DNA of 64,000 bases from Nevskia sp. Its GTDB lineage: Bacteria > Pseudomonadota > Gammaproteobacteria > Nevskiales > Nevskiaceae. The translations under genes were made by a program, and so were the position numbers. Of the stretch, positions 16,071 through 26,603 are shown in pieces (the first letter of the stretch is position 1; each line of letters opens with the position of its first letter). The notes under the pieces are model-generated. The model ran no database searches. It was not told the origin of the DNA and saw only the letters and a list, made by a program, of their open reading frames with translations. The stretch is taken from assembly GCA_031291075.1 (NCBI GenBank), contig JARLJS010000093.1, positions 1 through 64,000 on the forward strand, written 5' to 3'.

Positions 16071-16763
16071 TCAGCCCTGGTTTTTCACCGCGTCGGTCAC
16101 GGCGTTTACGGCGCCGGACACCGCGTGGGTCACCTTGTCCATCACGCTGGTCGCCGTATGCTTGGCGCGGCTGGTGGCACGCGCGGCGCGCGAATCGGGC
16201 GAGGGCAGCACGCTTTCCACCGCCTTCATCGCGGCCGTGGCGCTGCGCTTGCCGCTGGACGCGGCCTTGCGGGTGGCGGCCTTGGCGTGGGTGCCCGCCT
16301 TCCTGACCGACTTGCCGGCGTCCTTGCTGGCCTTCTTCGCCGCCGCCTTGACCTTGCCGACGGCTTTCCTGGCCGGTGCGGCGGCCTTGCTCAGCTTCGA
16401 GGCCGGCACCTTCTCGCCCTTCATGCCCTTCTGCACCAGCTTGGTCAGCTCGGCGCGGGTATCGGCGACAATGCTCATCGACTCGCGGGCGTGGCCGATG
16501 ACCTGGTTGACGGTTTCCTGCAGCAGGTCCAGCTGGGTGTGGGCCAGGCCGCGCAGGTCGCCGCGGTCGGCGTTGCGGATCGAGGTGATGGCGGCATGGT
16601 AGTAGTCGTTGAGCGCCTGGAGCTCGCGGTCGGCCAGCTTTTGCACGCCGTTGTAAACGATGCGGTTGGCGTTGGTGACGACCGTGAACGAATCCTTGCG
16701 CAGCTGTTCGATCTGGTGCCGGAGCTGGTCAAGCGTCTGCTTTGCCCGTTGTTTTGCGGCCAT
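16071..16763 (-). CDS. Phasin-family protein with histone-like Lys/Ala-rich tail (PhaF-like)
   Basis: Residues about 1-115 form a helical phasin domain (LDQLRHQIEQLRKDSFTVV, QETVNQVIGHARESMSIVAD) that would coat polyhydroxyalkanoate granules. Residues about 120-205 are rich in Lys and Ala with AAKK, APARKAVGK and KAATRKAAS motifs like histone H1, as in PhaF of pseudomonads, which tethers granules to the nucleoid. A short amphipathic helix closes the protein. No PHA synthase lies in the window, so the granule role comes from family knowledge. Confidence 0.8.
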   Translation of the reverse strand: MAAKQRAKQTLDQLRHQIEQLRKDSFTVVTNANRIVYNGVQKLADRELQALNDYYHAAITSIRNADRGDLRGLAHTQLDLLQETVNQVIGHARESMSIVADTRAELTKLVQKGMKGEKVPASKLSKAAAPARKAVGKVKAAAKKASKDAGKSVRKAGTHAKAATRKAASSGKRSATAAMKAVESVLPSPDSRAARATSRAKHTATSVMDKVTHAVSGAVNAVTDAVKNQG

Positions 16764-17102
16764 GCTGCAACTCCCCTGTGCTTGCGTGTCGCTGCGGGGG
16801 ATTCTAGGTCCGGCCGTAAGTTACTGTCAAAAGGGGTTTTTTGCGCGGTCTCCTGGTGCGTGAACAGGGGCGGTCGCACGCTTTGTTTGTGGGGCCGTAC
16901 GCAGCCGTATATGATCGTAACCCCGCCGTGCGCGGCCGTTCCGCGCCGAACCGGTTCGCAGATCCATGTTTCGCGGGCGCGAAGCATCGACCTGCCAGCC
17001 CGGCCCGCCGGGTGTCGCCGCGCGGGACCGTCAGGAGACGGGCGCCGCGGCGTCCGCTGTGAAAAACGATTTCATCTATCCAAAGCTGAGGAAACCTAGC
17101 CC
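16764..17102. other. 339-base intergenic region between phasin and fadB
   Basis: No gene is supported here. The region must hold the divergent promoters of the phasin gene (minus) and fadB (plus). An AT-richer stretch TATATGATCG near 16909-16918 could be a -10 region for fadB, but I find no well-spaced -35 box. No clear FadR- or PsrA-type operator was recognised. The fadB leader would be roughly 180 bases if that -10 is used. Confidence 0.4.
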
Positions 17103-19253
<2,151 letters not shown>

Positions 19254-19264
19254 GAATACGATGG

Positions 19265-19338
19265 GTCCGCAAATGAACGCGAATAAACGCAAATGCAAGA
19301 CGAAAGGACATTTGCGTTCTTTGCGTTTATTTGCGGAC
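19265..19338. repeat. Palindromic CGCAAAT repeat, copy 1 (imperfect)
   Basis: An inverted repeat with arms at 19265-19295 and 19309-19338. Both arms begin with GTCCGCAAAT and consist of repeats like AACGCAAAT; they differ at a few positions. It fills most of the gap between fadB and fadA, so the hairpin will be in the fadBA transcript and may tune expression of the two genes. A perfect copy occurs at 55511-55595. Confidence 0.85.
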
Positions 19339-19352
19339 TGAAGCTTTTTTGA

Positions 19353-20528
<1,176 letters not shown>

Positions 20529-20570
20529 GGATTTGTGCCGGGTAGCCGGCGCGAAGTCTCTGCGGACAAG

Positions 20571-20600
20571 AAAGCCGGAGCCTGGGCTCCGGCTTTTTTT
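20571..20600 (+). terminator. Rho-independent terminator after fadA
   Basis: AAGCCGGAGCC at 20572-20582 pairs with GGCTCCGGCTT at 20585-20595, followed by a run of T (20594-20600). This is a textbook intrinsic terminator 43 bases after the fadA stop. Confidence 0.9.
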
Positions 20601-20655
20601 GGCCACATGATCCATGGTTTGACCCGTCCGCAAAATTCACCCGATACTTGGCGGC

Positions 20656-21057
20656 GTGATCCGTTTGACCGGAAATGTCTGCCGCGGCTATGGCATCGCG
20701 ACACGCACCCTTCGACCGGTGATGGGGCTTGTCGAGAGCCGCATCGGTCTCGGCCCGCTGAGGCCGGGGACACTCAATGTCCTCCTCCCCGCGCCTTACA
20801 TCGTCAGTCCCGACGCCCTCATCCAGGCATACGAATACCCGTTGTTCCGGGAAGTCATCAAGCTTCAGCGCTGCCGCATCGGCCGCATCCGCGCCGTGAT
20901 CGTGCGGCCCAGCACGCATGAGCTGGGCAAGGCGCACGGGCCGGCCTACCTTGAGCTCGCGGCCAAGGTGAACCTGCGGGACTGCCTGCGCCTCGCCGAC
21001 GGTGATGAGATCACGGTCGAGGTGGGCGGGGATGCGCGTTGGTGGCGGGGTTGGTGA
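20656..21057 (+). CDS. DUF120-like protein resembling CTP-dependent riboflavin kinase
   Basis: The 133-residue product (GTG start) matches the layout of the archaeal CTP-dependent riboflavin kinase fold: an N-terminal GNVCRGYGIAT loop, a GTLNV motif (Thr39, Asn41; the Mg-binding pair in that family), a GRIRAVIVRP strand, and a C-terminal NLRDCLRLADGDEITVEV. In archaea these enzymes make FMN using CTP. Bacteria normally use RibF with ATP, so this copy may have another role. The glycine-rich Tyr seen in archaeal enzymes after the first loop is not obvious here. No riboflavin genes are near it. Confidence 0.6.
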   Translation: MIRLTGNVCRGYGIATRTLRPVMGLVESRIGLGPLRPGTLNVLLPAPYIVSPDALIQAYEYPLFREVIKLQRCRIGRIRAVIVRPSTHELGKAHGPAYLELAAKVNLRDCLRLADGDEITVEVGGDARWWRGW

Positions 21058-21076
21058 GGTGCCGGCCAGGGCGACC

Positions 21077-21457
21077 ATGGTCAAACTGCTCCGCGTCCTG
21101 CCGCTGGCGGTCTTGTCGGGCACCTGTTGCGCCGACGAAGCCCCACTCGGTGCGTCCTGCAAGGCCAACCCGGAGGTGGTGGCTGCCTGCTTCGAAGTCC
21201 ACGGGCGCTTGTCGGCCTGGAACGGCGCACCGGCCTTCCGCATCTGGCCCGCGGGCACGCAGCGGATGCTCGGCATTCACAACAGCGAGCTGCCCGCCGC
21301 GCTGCGCAGCCGGATGACCGATTTCGACACCGAGCTGTGGGGCACTTTCACGGTGTGCCCGTTCACGCCCGAGCGGGCGGGCCACATGCGGATGGTTTGC
21401 GTGGAGTCCTGGCGGGACCTCGTCGCCCGCGAGCGCAAGCCGCCCCGGGCTCCTTAG
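21077..21457 (+). CDS. Small exported protein of unknown function
   Basis: With the ATG at 21077 the 126-residue product has a short signal peptide (VLPLAVLSGTCCADE, cut near residue 19; a lipoprotein cut is possible at the CC pair). The mature part has four more Cys (CKAN, AACFEV, TVCPF, MVCVES), suggesting disulfides, and segments FEVHGRLSAWNGAPAFRIWP and YGTFTVCPF-like strands. I recognise no family. It begins 19 bases after the riboflavin-kinase-like gene, so the two may be co-transcribed. Confidence 0.55.
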   Translation: MVKLLRVLPLAVLSGTCCADEAPLGASCKANPEVVAACFEVHGRLSAWNGAPAFRIWPAGTQRMLGIHNSELPAALRSRMTDFDTELWGTFTVCPFTPERAGHMRMVCVESWRDLVARERKPPRAP

Positions 21458-21463
21458 CCTGCG

Positions 21464-22738
21464 TCAGGCGGGCCTGGCCCCGCGCGGGATGCGGATCCTG
21501 AAGCGGGTGCCGCGAGCGGCCTCGCTGTCGACCTCGATCCTGCCGCCCAGCCGCTGCGACACCAGGTTGTAGACGATGTGCAGCCCCAGGCCGCTGCCGC
21601 CGCTGTTGCGGCGGGTGGTGAAGAACGGATCGAAGATCTTCGGCAGGTGCTCCGGCGTGATGCCGGTGCCGTTGTCGGCGAAAGCCAGCTCGATCGAACC
21701 GTCGCCCTCGGCCAGGTCGATCCGGATCGCGTTGCCGCTGCGTCCGGGCGGGAAGGCGTGGATCATCGAGTTGGTGACCAGGTTGGTGATGATCTGCGCA
21801 AAGCTGCCTGGGTAACTGTCGAGCACCAGGGGGGCCGGGCAGTTCACCGTCACTTCCACGTCGGCGCGTTTGAGCTGGGGGTGCAGGCTCAGCAGCACTT
21901 CTTCGATGTAGGCCTTCAGTTCGAAGGGCCGCTGCTGGTCGCTGGACTGGTCGACCGCCACCTGCTTGAAGCTATTGATCAGGTCCGCGGCGCGCTGCAG
22001 GTTCTTGAGGATCATCTGCGCGCCTTCGTCGGTCACCGCCAGGAAGCGGTCCAGGTCCGAACGGGTCATGGTATTCCCGGCGAAGCGCTGGCGCAGCGCC
22101 TGGGCGGCGCCGAGCAGGGTGGACGCCGCGGTGACGCCGACGCCGACCGGCGTGTTGACCTCGTGAGCGATGCCCGCCACCAGTCCGCCGAGCGAGGCCA
22201 GCTTCTCGCTCTGGACCAGCTGCGCCTGCGCCTGCTGCAGTTCGCGCAGCGCAATGCGCGTTTCCGCCACCTGGGCCACCAGCGACTCGTTGAGGCGCTG
22301 CAGCTGTTCCTGGGCCATCCGGCGCGCGTTCAGCTCGATCAGCCGCTGCTGCGCCTGCGCGCGCTCGCGTATCAGGGCCGATACCTTCGGCAGCAGCGGC
22401 CACAGGCAGACGGCGGTGGAGAAGGACAGGGCGGCCGTCAGCGGCAGCACCAGGGCGTCCAGGCGGTAGGCGGGGAACCAGATGTCGGCCAGGCCGACGA
22501 AGTGCGTCACGCCGCAGGCCAGGATGAAAGCCCCGAACAGCAGGAATACCCAGTCGAAGCTCAGCTCCCGGTGCCTCCTGATGAAGGCCACCAGGGTCAC
22601 CGGGATGGAGAAATAGGAGATGCCGATCATCGCCTGCGAGAACGCGATCGGCCACAGCAGCGAGGCCCGCCACGACAGGCAGTATCCGTGGGGCAGGAAA
22701 CCCGGATCGCTCAGCCAGCCGGCGATCATGTGTACCAT
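21464..22738 (-). CDS. Sensor histidine kinase with ethylene-receptor-like transmembrane sensor
   Basis: Start chosen at 22738 after a GGGGGGACAG ribosome site, giving 424 residues. Residues 28-120 form three membrane helices that align without gaps to the ethylene-binding domain of plant ETR1: Tyr42, Ile45, Pro46, Ile72, Cys75 and His79 correspond to ETR1 Tyr32, Ile35, Pro36, Ile62, Cys65 and His69, the last two being copper ligands. ETR1 Asp25 is replaced by Gln35. A coiled linker leads to a HisKA-type site (His192 in AGIAHEVNTPV) and an HATPase domain (VTNSMIHAF, ADNGTGI, GGSGLGL). No response regulator is adjacent. The ligand is unknown. Confidence 0.85.
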   Translation of the reverse strand: MVHMIAGWLSDPGFLPHGYCLSWRASLLWPIAFSQAMIGISYFSIPVTLVAFIRRHRELSFDWVFLLFGAFILACGVTHFVGLADIWFPAYRLDALVLPLTAALSFSTAVCLWPLLPKVSALIRERAQAQQRLIELNARRMAQEQLQRLNESLVAQVAETRIALRELQQAQAQLVQSEKLASLGGLVAGIAHEVNTPVGVGVTAASTLLGAAQALRQRFAGNTMTRSDLDRFLAVTDEGAQMILKNLQRAADLINSFKQVAVDQSSDQQRPFELKAYIEEVLLSLHPQLKRADVEVTVNCPAPLVLDSYPGSFAQIITNLVTNSMIHAFPPGRSGNAIRIDLAEGDGSIELAFADNGTGITPEHLPKIFDPFFTTRRNSGGSGLGLHIVYNLVSQRLGGRIEVDSEAARGTRFRIRIPRGARPA

Positions 22739-22881
22739 TGTTCTGTCCCCCCACGCTTTGCCGGGCCGGAGCTGGGACGATTGTGGGCCGAAAGCGCCGG
22801 CGGCGGCGTCGGAAAGAATTACCATCGGGAACGGAGTTGACGTATGACTCGACAACACGCGGCGCCAGCCCGGGGATCCCC

Positions 22882-23343
22882 ATGTCCGCGGGCATAAGCG
22901 TGCGGCCGGTCGTCACGGCGGATTATGCCGGCTGGAAGCCGCTGTGGGACGGCTACAACGCGTTCTACGGCCGCACCGGGGTGACCGCGCTGGCGCCGGA
23001 AATCACACAGATGACCTGGTCGCGCTTTTTCGACGCCTACGAGCCGATGCACGCCCTGGTGGCGGAGGGGGCGGGCGAACTGCTCGGGCTGGTGCATTAC
23101 TTGTTTCACCGCAGTACGATCCAGATCCAGCCGACCTGCTATCTGCAGGACCTGTTCACAGCCGAAGCCGCCCGTGGCCGGGGTGTCGGGCGGGCGTTGA
23201 TCGAAGCGGTCTATGCGCGGGCGCGACAGGCTGGATGCAGCCGCGTCTACTGGCATACTCAGGAAACCAACGCCACGGCAATGCGCTTGTACGACCAGGT
23301 CGCCGAGAAGTCGGGCTTCGTCGTTTACCGCAAGTCGCTGTGA
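22882..23343 (+). CDS. GNAT-family N-acetyltransferase
   Basis: Start chosen at ATG 22882, giving 153 residues. The acetyl-CoA loop reads EAARGRGVGRALIEAVYARA (the RGxGxG/A motif), followed by VYWHTQETNATAMRLYDQVAEKSGF, where motif B and the typical late Tyr are seen. The acceptor is unknown. It is divergent from the histidine kinase gene, about 140 bases apart. Confidence 0.85.
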   Translation: MSAGISVRPVVTADYAGWKPLWDGYNAFYGRTGVTALAPEITQMTWSRFFDAYEPMHALVAEGAGELLGLVHYLFHRSTIQIQPTCYLQDLFTAEAARGRGVGRALIEAVYARARQAGCSRVYWHTQETNATAMRLYDQVAEKSGFVVYRKSL

Positions 23344-23430
23344 GCGGCCCGGGGGGCGGGTGAACAATTTCCTGTACCGGCTCAATCCGCCCAGGCTGCG
23401 CCTGATCATTGGCGATAAAGGAGGTACCGC

Positions 23431-23697
23431 GTGTCGACCGAGCTGCAACAGCGCGCCAAGACGTTCCTGAAACGTGCCGTCCCCGCCGATCTGGGCTACG
23501 TGTCCGGTTCGGCCTCCGAACGGTTCATCGCGGCCTACGCCAAGTCGGGGCGGCTCAACCTCGACGAGGAGATGTGCGAGCTGATGGAGATGTGCGCCGC
23601 CGAGGCCGAAGGCGCGTCCGCCGAGCAGGCGGGGGAGGCACAGGCCTATCTGAGCGAGAGCGCCGGAATCCTGCGCGAGATCCTCAAGGAGTCCTGA
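23431..23697 (+). CDS. Small acidic protein, function unknown (88 aa)
   Basis: A strong ribosome site AAAGGAGG precedes the GTG at 23431. The 88 residues are soluble, acidic towards the C-terminus and predicted to be mostly helical (DEEMCELMEMCAAEAEGAS). No family is recognised. The unusually good ribosome site and the 87-base spacing after the acetyltransferase support a real gene. It is convergent with the TetR gene. Confidence 0.6.
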   Translation: MSTELQQRAKTFLKRAVPADLGYVSGSASERFIAAYAKSGRLNLDEEMCELMEMCAAEAEGASAEQAGEAQAYLSESAGILREILKES

Positions 23698-23709
23698 GCC
23701 GGAGGGCGT

Positions 23710-24369
23710 TCAGGGCAGACCCAGGTGCCGCGCCTTGTCCGGGCGCGGAGCAGGCGCAGGCGGCCGGCTGGACGCGCCCAGGCCGTTGGTGAGGAGCCGG
23801 GCGGCGAAATCCGCCGCGGCTTCGGCGCTGGAGGTGCCGGGCTGCTCCACCAGCACGCGGCCGATCTCGAAGGCAGTGCCGTAGAAGGTGGCCGCCAGCA
23901 GGTCGACGTCGACATCGGGGAACACGCCGCGTTGGACCGCGTCGCGGATGTCCTGCTTGAGCGTGCGCATCAGGGGCGAGATCACCGTGTCCTTGAACAG
24001 GCCGCGCACGGCGTGTTCGTTGCGCAGCACCAGGCCGAAAATCTGCGGCTCCGCCGTGATCATGCGGAAGAAGGCGAGAAAGGCGTCGCGGATGAAGGCT
24101 TCGAGGGTGGGGGCCTCGCGGTGGAGTTGCTGCAGCTTGGCGTCCAGGTTGTTGACGCGGTTCTCGAGGATCTCCCGGAACATGGTTTCCTTGTCCGGGA
24201 AATAGTTGTAGAACGTCCCCGAGGCGAGGTCGGTCAGCCGCACGATGTCGCGCACGGTGGCGGCGTCGTAGCCCATCTCCAGGAAACAGCGCTTGGCGGC
24301 GTCGAGCAGCATGGCGCGGTTGGCCTGCTTGTTCTGTTCGCGCTTCCCGTGGCTGTAGATGGCGTTCAT
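23710..24369 (-). CDS. TetR/AcrR-family transcriptional regulator
   Basis: The 219-residue protein has an N-terminal helix-turn-helix (about residues 17-65): AMLLDAAKRCFLEMGYDAAT, VRDIVRLTDLASGTFYNYFP, then KETMFREIL. The C-terminal ligand domain is helical. It lies downstream of the crotonase gene on the same strand. Fatty-acid-metabolism control is suggested by context only. Confidence 0.88.
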   Translation of the reverse strand: MNAIYSHGKREQNKQANRAMLLDAAKRCFLEMGYDAATVRDIVRLTDLASGTFYNYFPDKETMFREILENRVNNLDAKLQQLHREAPTLEAFIRDAFLAFFRMITAEPQIFGLVLRNEHAVRGLFKDTVISPLMRTLKQDIRDAVQRGVFPDVDVDLLAATFYGTAFEIGRVLVEQPGTSSAEAAADFAARLLTNGLGASSRPPAPAPRPDKARHLGLP

Positions 24370-24456
24370 GACGGCGCAGTGACGATGAGCCCTTGCGGGT
24401 CAGGATATACCCTTTGCCGCCTCATGGTGCAAAAAGGCTGTTCGCCTGCTTCCGCC

Positions 24457-24472
24457 GGGGCATCCATGCCCC
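24457..24472. promoter_or_regulatory. Perfect 16-base palindrome upstream of the TetR gene
   Basis: GGGGCAT-CC-ATGCCCC is a perfect hairpin or operator-like dyad located about 88 bases before the TetR start and 45 bases beyond the crotonase stop. It has no T-run on the minus strand, so a terminator role is doubtful; an operator is possible. Confidence 0.3.
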
Positions 24473-24517
24473 TTAATGGCCGTCACCCGGCAGGGGACGG
24501 TGGCGGCACTCCGCTGC

Positions 24518-25288
24518 TCAATTGAACTTCGAAAAGTCCGGCTTGCGCTTCTGCATGAAGGCCGACATCGCTTCCAGCGCTTCGGCCTGGCGCAGCATGG
24601 GGATGAAGTGGTCGGCTTCGATCTTGATGGCTTCGACCGCCGTGGATTCGCTCCACCGGCGCATCAGCTTCTTGGTCACGCGCAGCGCGTTGGGCGGCTG
24701 CTGGGCCAGCTTGCGGGCCCGTTCGAGGGCGTGCGGCTCGACCTCGGTGTCGGGCAGCACGGCATTGACCAGGCCGTATTCATGGGCCTTGGCGGCGCCG
24801 AAGGGCTCGCCGAACATCACCAGCTCGGCGGCGCGCACGTTGCCCATGATGCGCGGCAGCAGGTAGGTGGAGGCGAATTCCGGGCAGATGCCGATATTGG
24901 TGAACGGCATCTGCAGGCGGGCGTTCTGGCCGGCGTAGACCAGGTCGCAGTGCAACAGGAGGGTGACACCGATGCCGACGGCTACGCCGTTGACGGCGGC
25001 AACCACCGGTTTGGGGAACACTGCCAGGGTGCGCATGAAGCGGGCGACCGGAGCGTCCTCGCCGGCGGGCGGGTTACTCAGGAAGTCCTGCAGGTCGTTG
25101 CCAGCGGAAAACGCGTCCGGCACGCCGGTGAACAGCACCACGCGCACTTCCGGGTTGGTGGCGGCCTGGGACAAGGCTTCGGCCATGGCGGCATACATGG
25201 CCTGGGTCAGCGCGTTCTTCTTCTCGGGGCGGTTGAGGCGCAGCGTCAGGACGCGGTCCTGCAGATGGGTCTGGATCAGTTCGGACAT
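24518..25288 (-). CDS. Crotonase-family protein, probably delta3,delta2-enoyl-CoA isomerase type
   Basis: Start chosen at 25288 (MSELIQTHLQ), with AGGA upstream; an ATG 24 bases earlier lacks a ribosome site. The 256-residue protein has crotonase oxyanion-hole segments (FSAGNDL, NGVAVGIGVTLLLHCD). The two hydratase glutamates are missing: the first is Thr in VGIGVTL and the second is Phe in MPFTNIG. A Glu in GICPEFAST sits where ECI2-type isomerases have their catalytic base. Isomerisation of 3-enoyl to 2-enoyl CoA in unsaturated fatty acid breakdown is therefore the better prediction. Confidence 0.82.
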   Translation of the reverse strand: MSELIQTHLQDRVLTLRLNRPEKKNALTQAMYAAMAEALSQAATNPEVRVVLFTGVPDAFSAGNDLQDFLSNPPAGEDAPVARFMRTLAVFPKPVVAAVNGVAVGIGVTLLLHCDLVYAGQNARLQMPFTNIGICPEFASTYLLPRIMGNVRAAELVMFGEPFGAAKAHEYGLVNAVLPDTEVEPHALERARKLAQQPPNALRVTKKLMRRWSESTAVEAIKIEADHFIPMLRQAEALEAMSAFMQKRKPDFSKFN

Positions 25289-25360
25289 GGTCGGGGTAAT
25301 CCTGGTATCCATACGGTAACGTATGGTGGAGTCTAGCGCCGTCTGGCGGCGGCTGCAACG

Positions 25361-25467
25361 GTGAAGGGTGAGGGGTGAGGAGACAAGCTTGTCACCTCAC
25401 AGCGCCCGCAGGGCGCGACCTCGCAGTGAGCCCGCCAGGGCGAACGACCTCACTCCTCACACCTTCA
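25361..25467. repeat. Heptamer-built inverted repeat (GTGAGGG family), copy 2
   Basis: Left arm 25361-25381 is GTGAAGG, GTGAGGG, GTGAGGA in tandem. The right arm at about 25448-25467 contains the complementary CCTCACT, CCTCACA, CCTTCA and reaches into the last codons of the CurA-like gene. Between them are smaller GC-rich hairpins. The design parallels the element at 15962, and both lie at the 3' end of a minus-strand gene. Confidence 0.65.
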
Positions 25468-26461
25468 GCACCAGCTTGCCGAAGTTCTCGCCACTGAACA
25501 GTTTGAGCAGGGTTTCGGGGAAGTGCTCGAGGCCTTCCACCACGTCCTCGCGCGATTTCAGTTTGCCCTGCGCCATCCACTGCGACATCTGCTGCAGCGC
25601 CTCTCCATAACGCGGCGCCCAGTCGAATACCACCATCCCCTCCATGCGCGCGCGGTTCACCAGCAGCGACATGTAGTTCTTGGGGCCCTGGATCGCGCTG
25701 GTGGCGTTGTACTGCGAGATGGCGCCGCAGATCACGATGCGCGCCCTCATGCGGATGCGGGTCAGCACCGCGTCGAGGATATCGCCGCCGACGTTGTCGA
25801 AATACACGTCCACTCCATCGGGGCAATGCTGCGCCAGGCCCGGGAAGATCGGGCCGCGCTTGTAGTCGATGCAGGCGTCGTAGCCCAGTTCCTTGACCGC
25901 GTACTCGCATTTCTCCGCGCCGCCGGCAATGCCGACCGCGCGGCAGCCCTTGAGCTTGGCGATCTGGCCCACCGCCTGGCCCACTGCGCCGCTGGCGGCG
26001 GAGACCAGCACGGTCTCGCCGGCCTTGGGCTGGCCGACGTCGAGCAGGCCGAAATAGGCGGTCATCCCGGGCATGCCGAGCGCGTTGAGATACTTGGGCA
26101 GCGGCGCGGCCTTGGGATCGATTTTCATCAGGTTGCGGCCGTCGCAGATGGCGTAGGACTGCACGCCCTGGGTGCCCGAGACGAACTCGCCCACCGGGAA
26201 CTCCGGATGCCTGGACGCCACTACCTCGCCGACCGTGCCGGCGCGCATCACTTCGCCGATTTCCACCGGGCGGATATAGGAGCGGCCGGCGTTCATCCAG
26301 CCGCGCATGGCCGGGTCGAGCGAGATGTAGTGGACCTTCACCAGCAACTCGCCGTCCTTCGGCTCCGGCGCCGGCGTCTCCTCGTAGCTCCAGTCGCTGC
26401 GCTTGGGCAGCCCCACCGGCCGGGCGGCCAGCTTGAATTGCTTGTTGATCGGCGCGGCCAT
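25457..26461 (-). CDS. NADP-dependent oxidoreductase, zinc-independent MDR family (CurA-like)
   Basis: The 334-residue protein belongs to the quinone/alkenal reductase branch of medium-chain dehydrogenases. The substrate half has YISLDPAMRGWMN, and the Rossmann part begins with ETVLVSAASGAVGQAVGQIA and AGGAEKC. There are no zinc-binding Cys clusters. Related enzymes (CurA, leukotriene B4 dehydrogenase) reduce conjugated double bonds of enones using NADPH. The physiological substrate is unknown. It is divergent from the M28 peptidase gene. Confidence 0.87.
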   Translation of the reverse strand: MAAPINKQFKLAARPVGLPKRSDWSYEETPAPEPKDGELLVKVHYISLDPAMRGWMNAGRSYIRPVEIGEVMRAGTVGEVVASRHPEFPVGEFVSGTQGVQSYAICDGRNLMKIDPKAAPLPKYLNALGMPGMTAYFGLLDVGQPKAGETVLVSAASGAVGQAVGQIAKLKGCRAVGIAGGAEKCEYAVKELGYDACIDYKRGPIFPGLAQHCPDGVDVYFDNVGGDILDAVLTRIRMRARIVICGAISQYNATSAIQGPKNYMSLLVNRARMEGMVVFDWAPRYGEALQQMSQWMAQGKLKSREDVVEGLEHFPETLLKLFSGENFGKLVLKV

Positions 26462-26603
26462 GGCGCGTTCTCCTCCGTGAAATGATGTTGCGCATCATCG
26501 CCGCTGTGCCGACATGCGTAAAGCGCATGGCGGGCATGAACAGATTCCGCTTTACATGGCCTCCGGCTTGCCCAAAACTCGCGCATCAGAATCGGGAGCC
26601 GCC

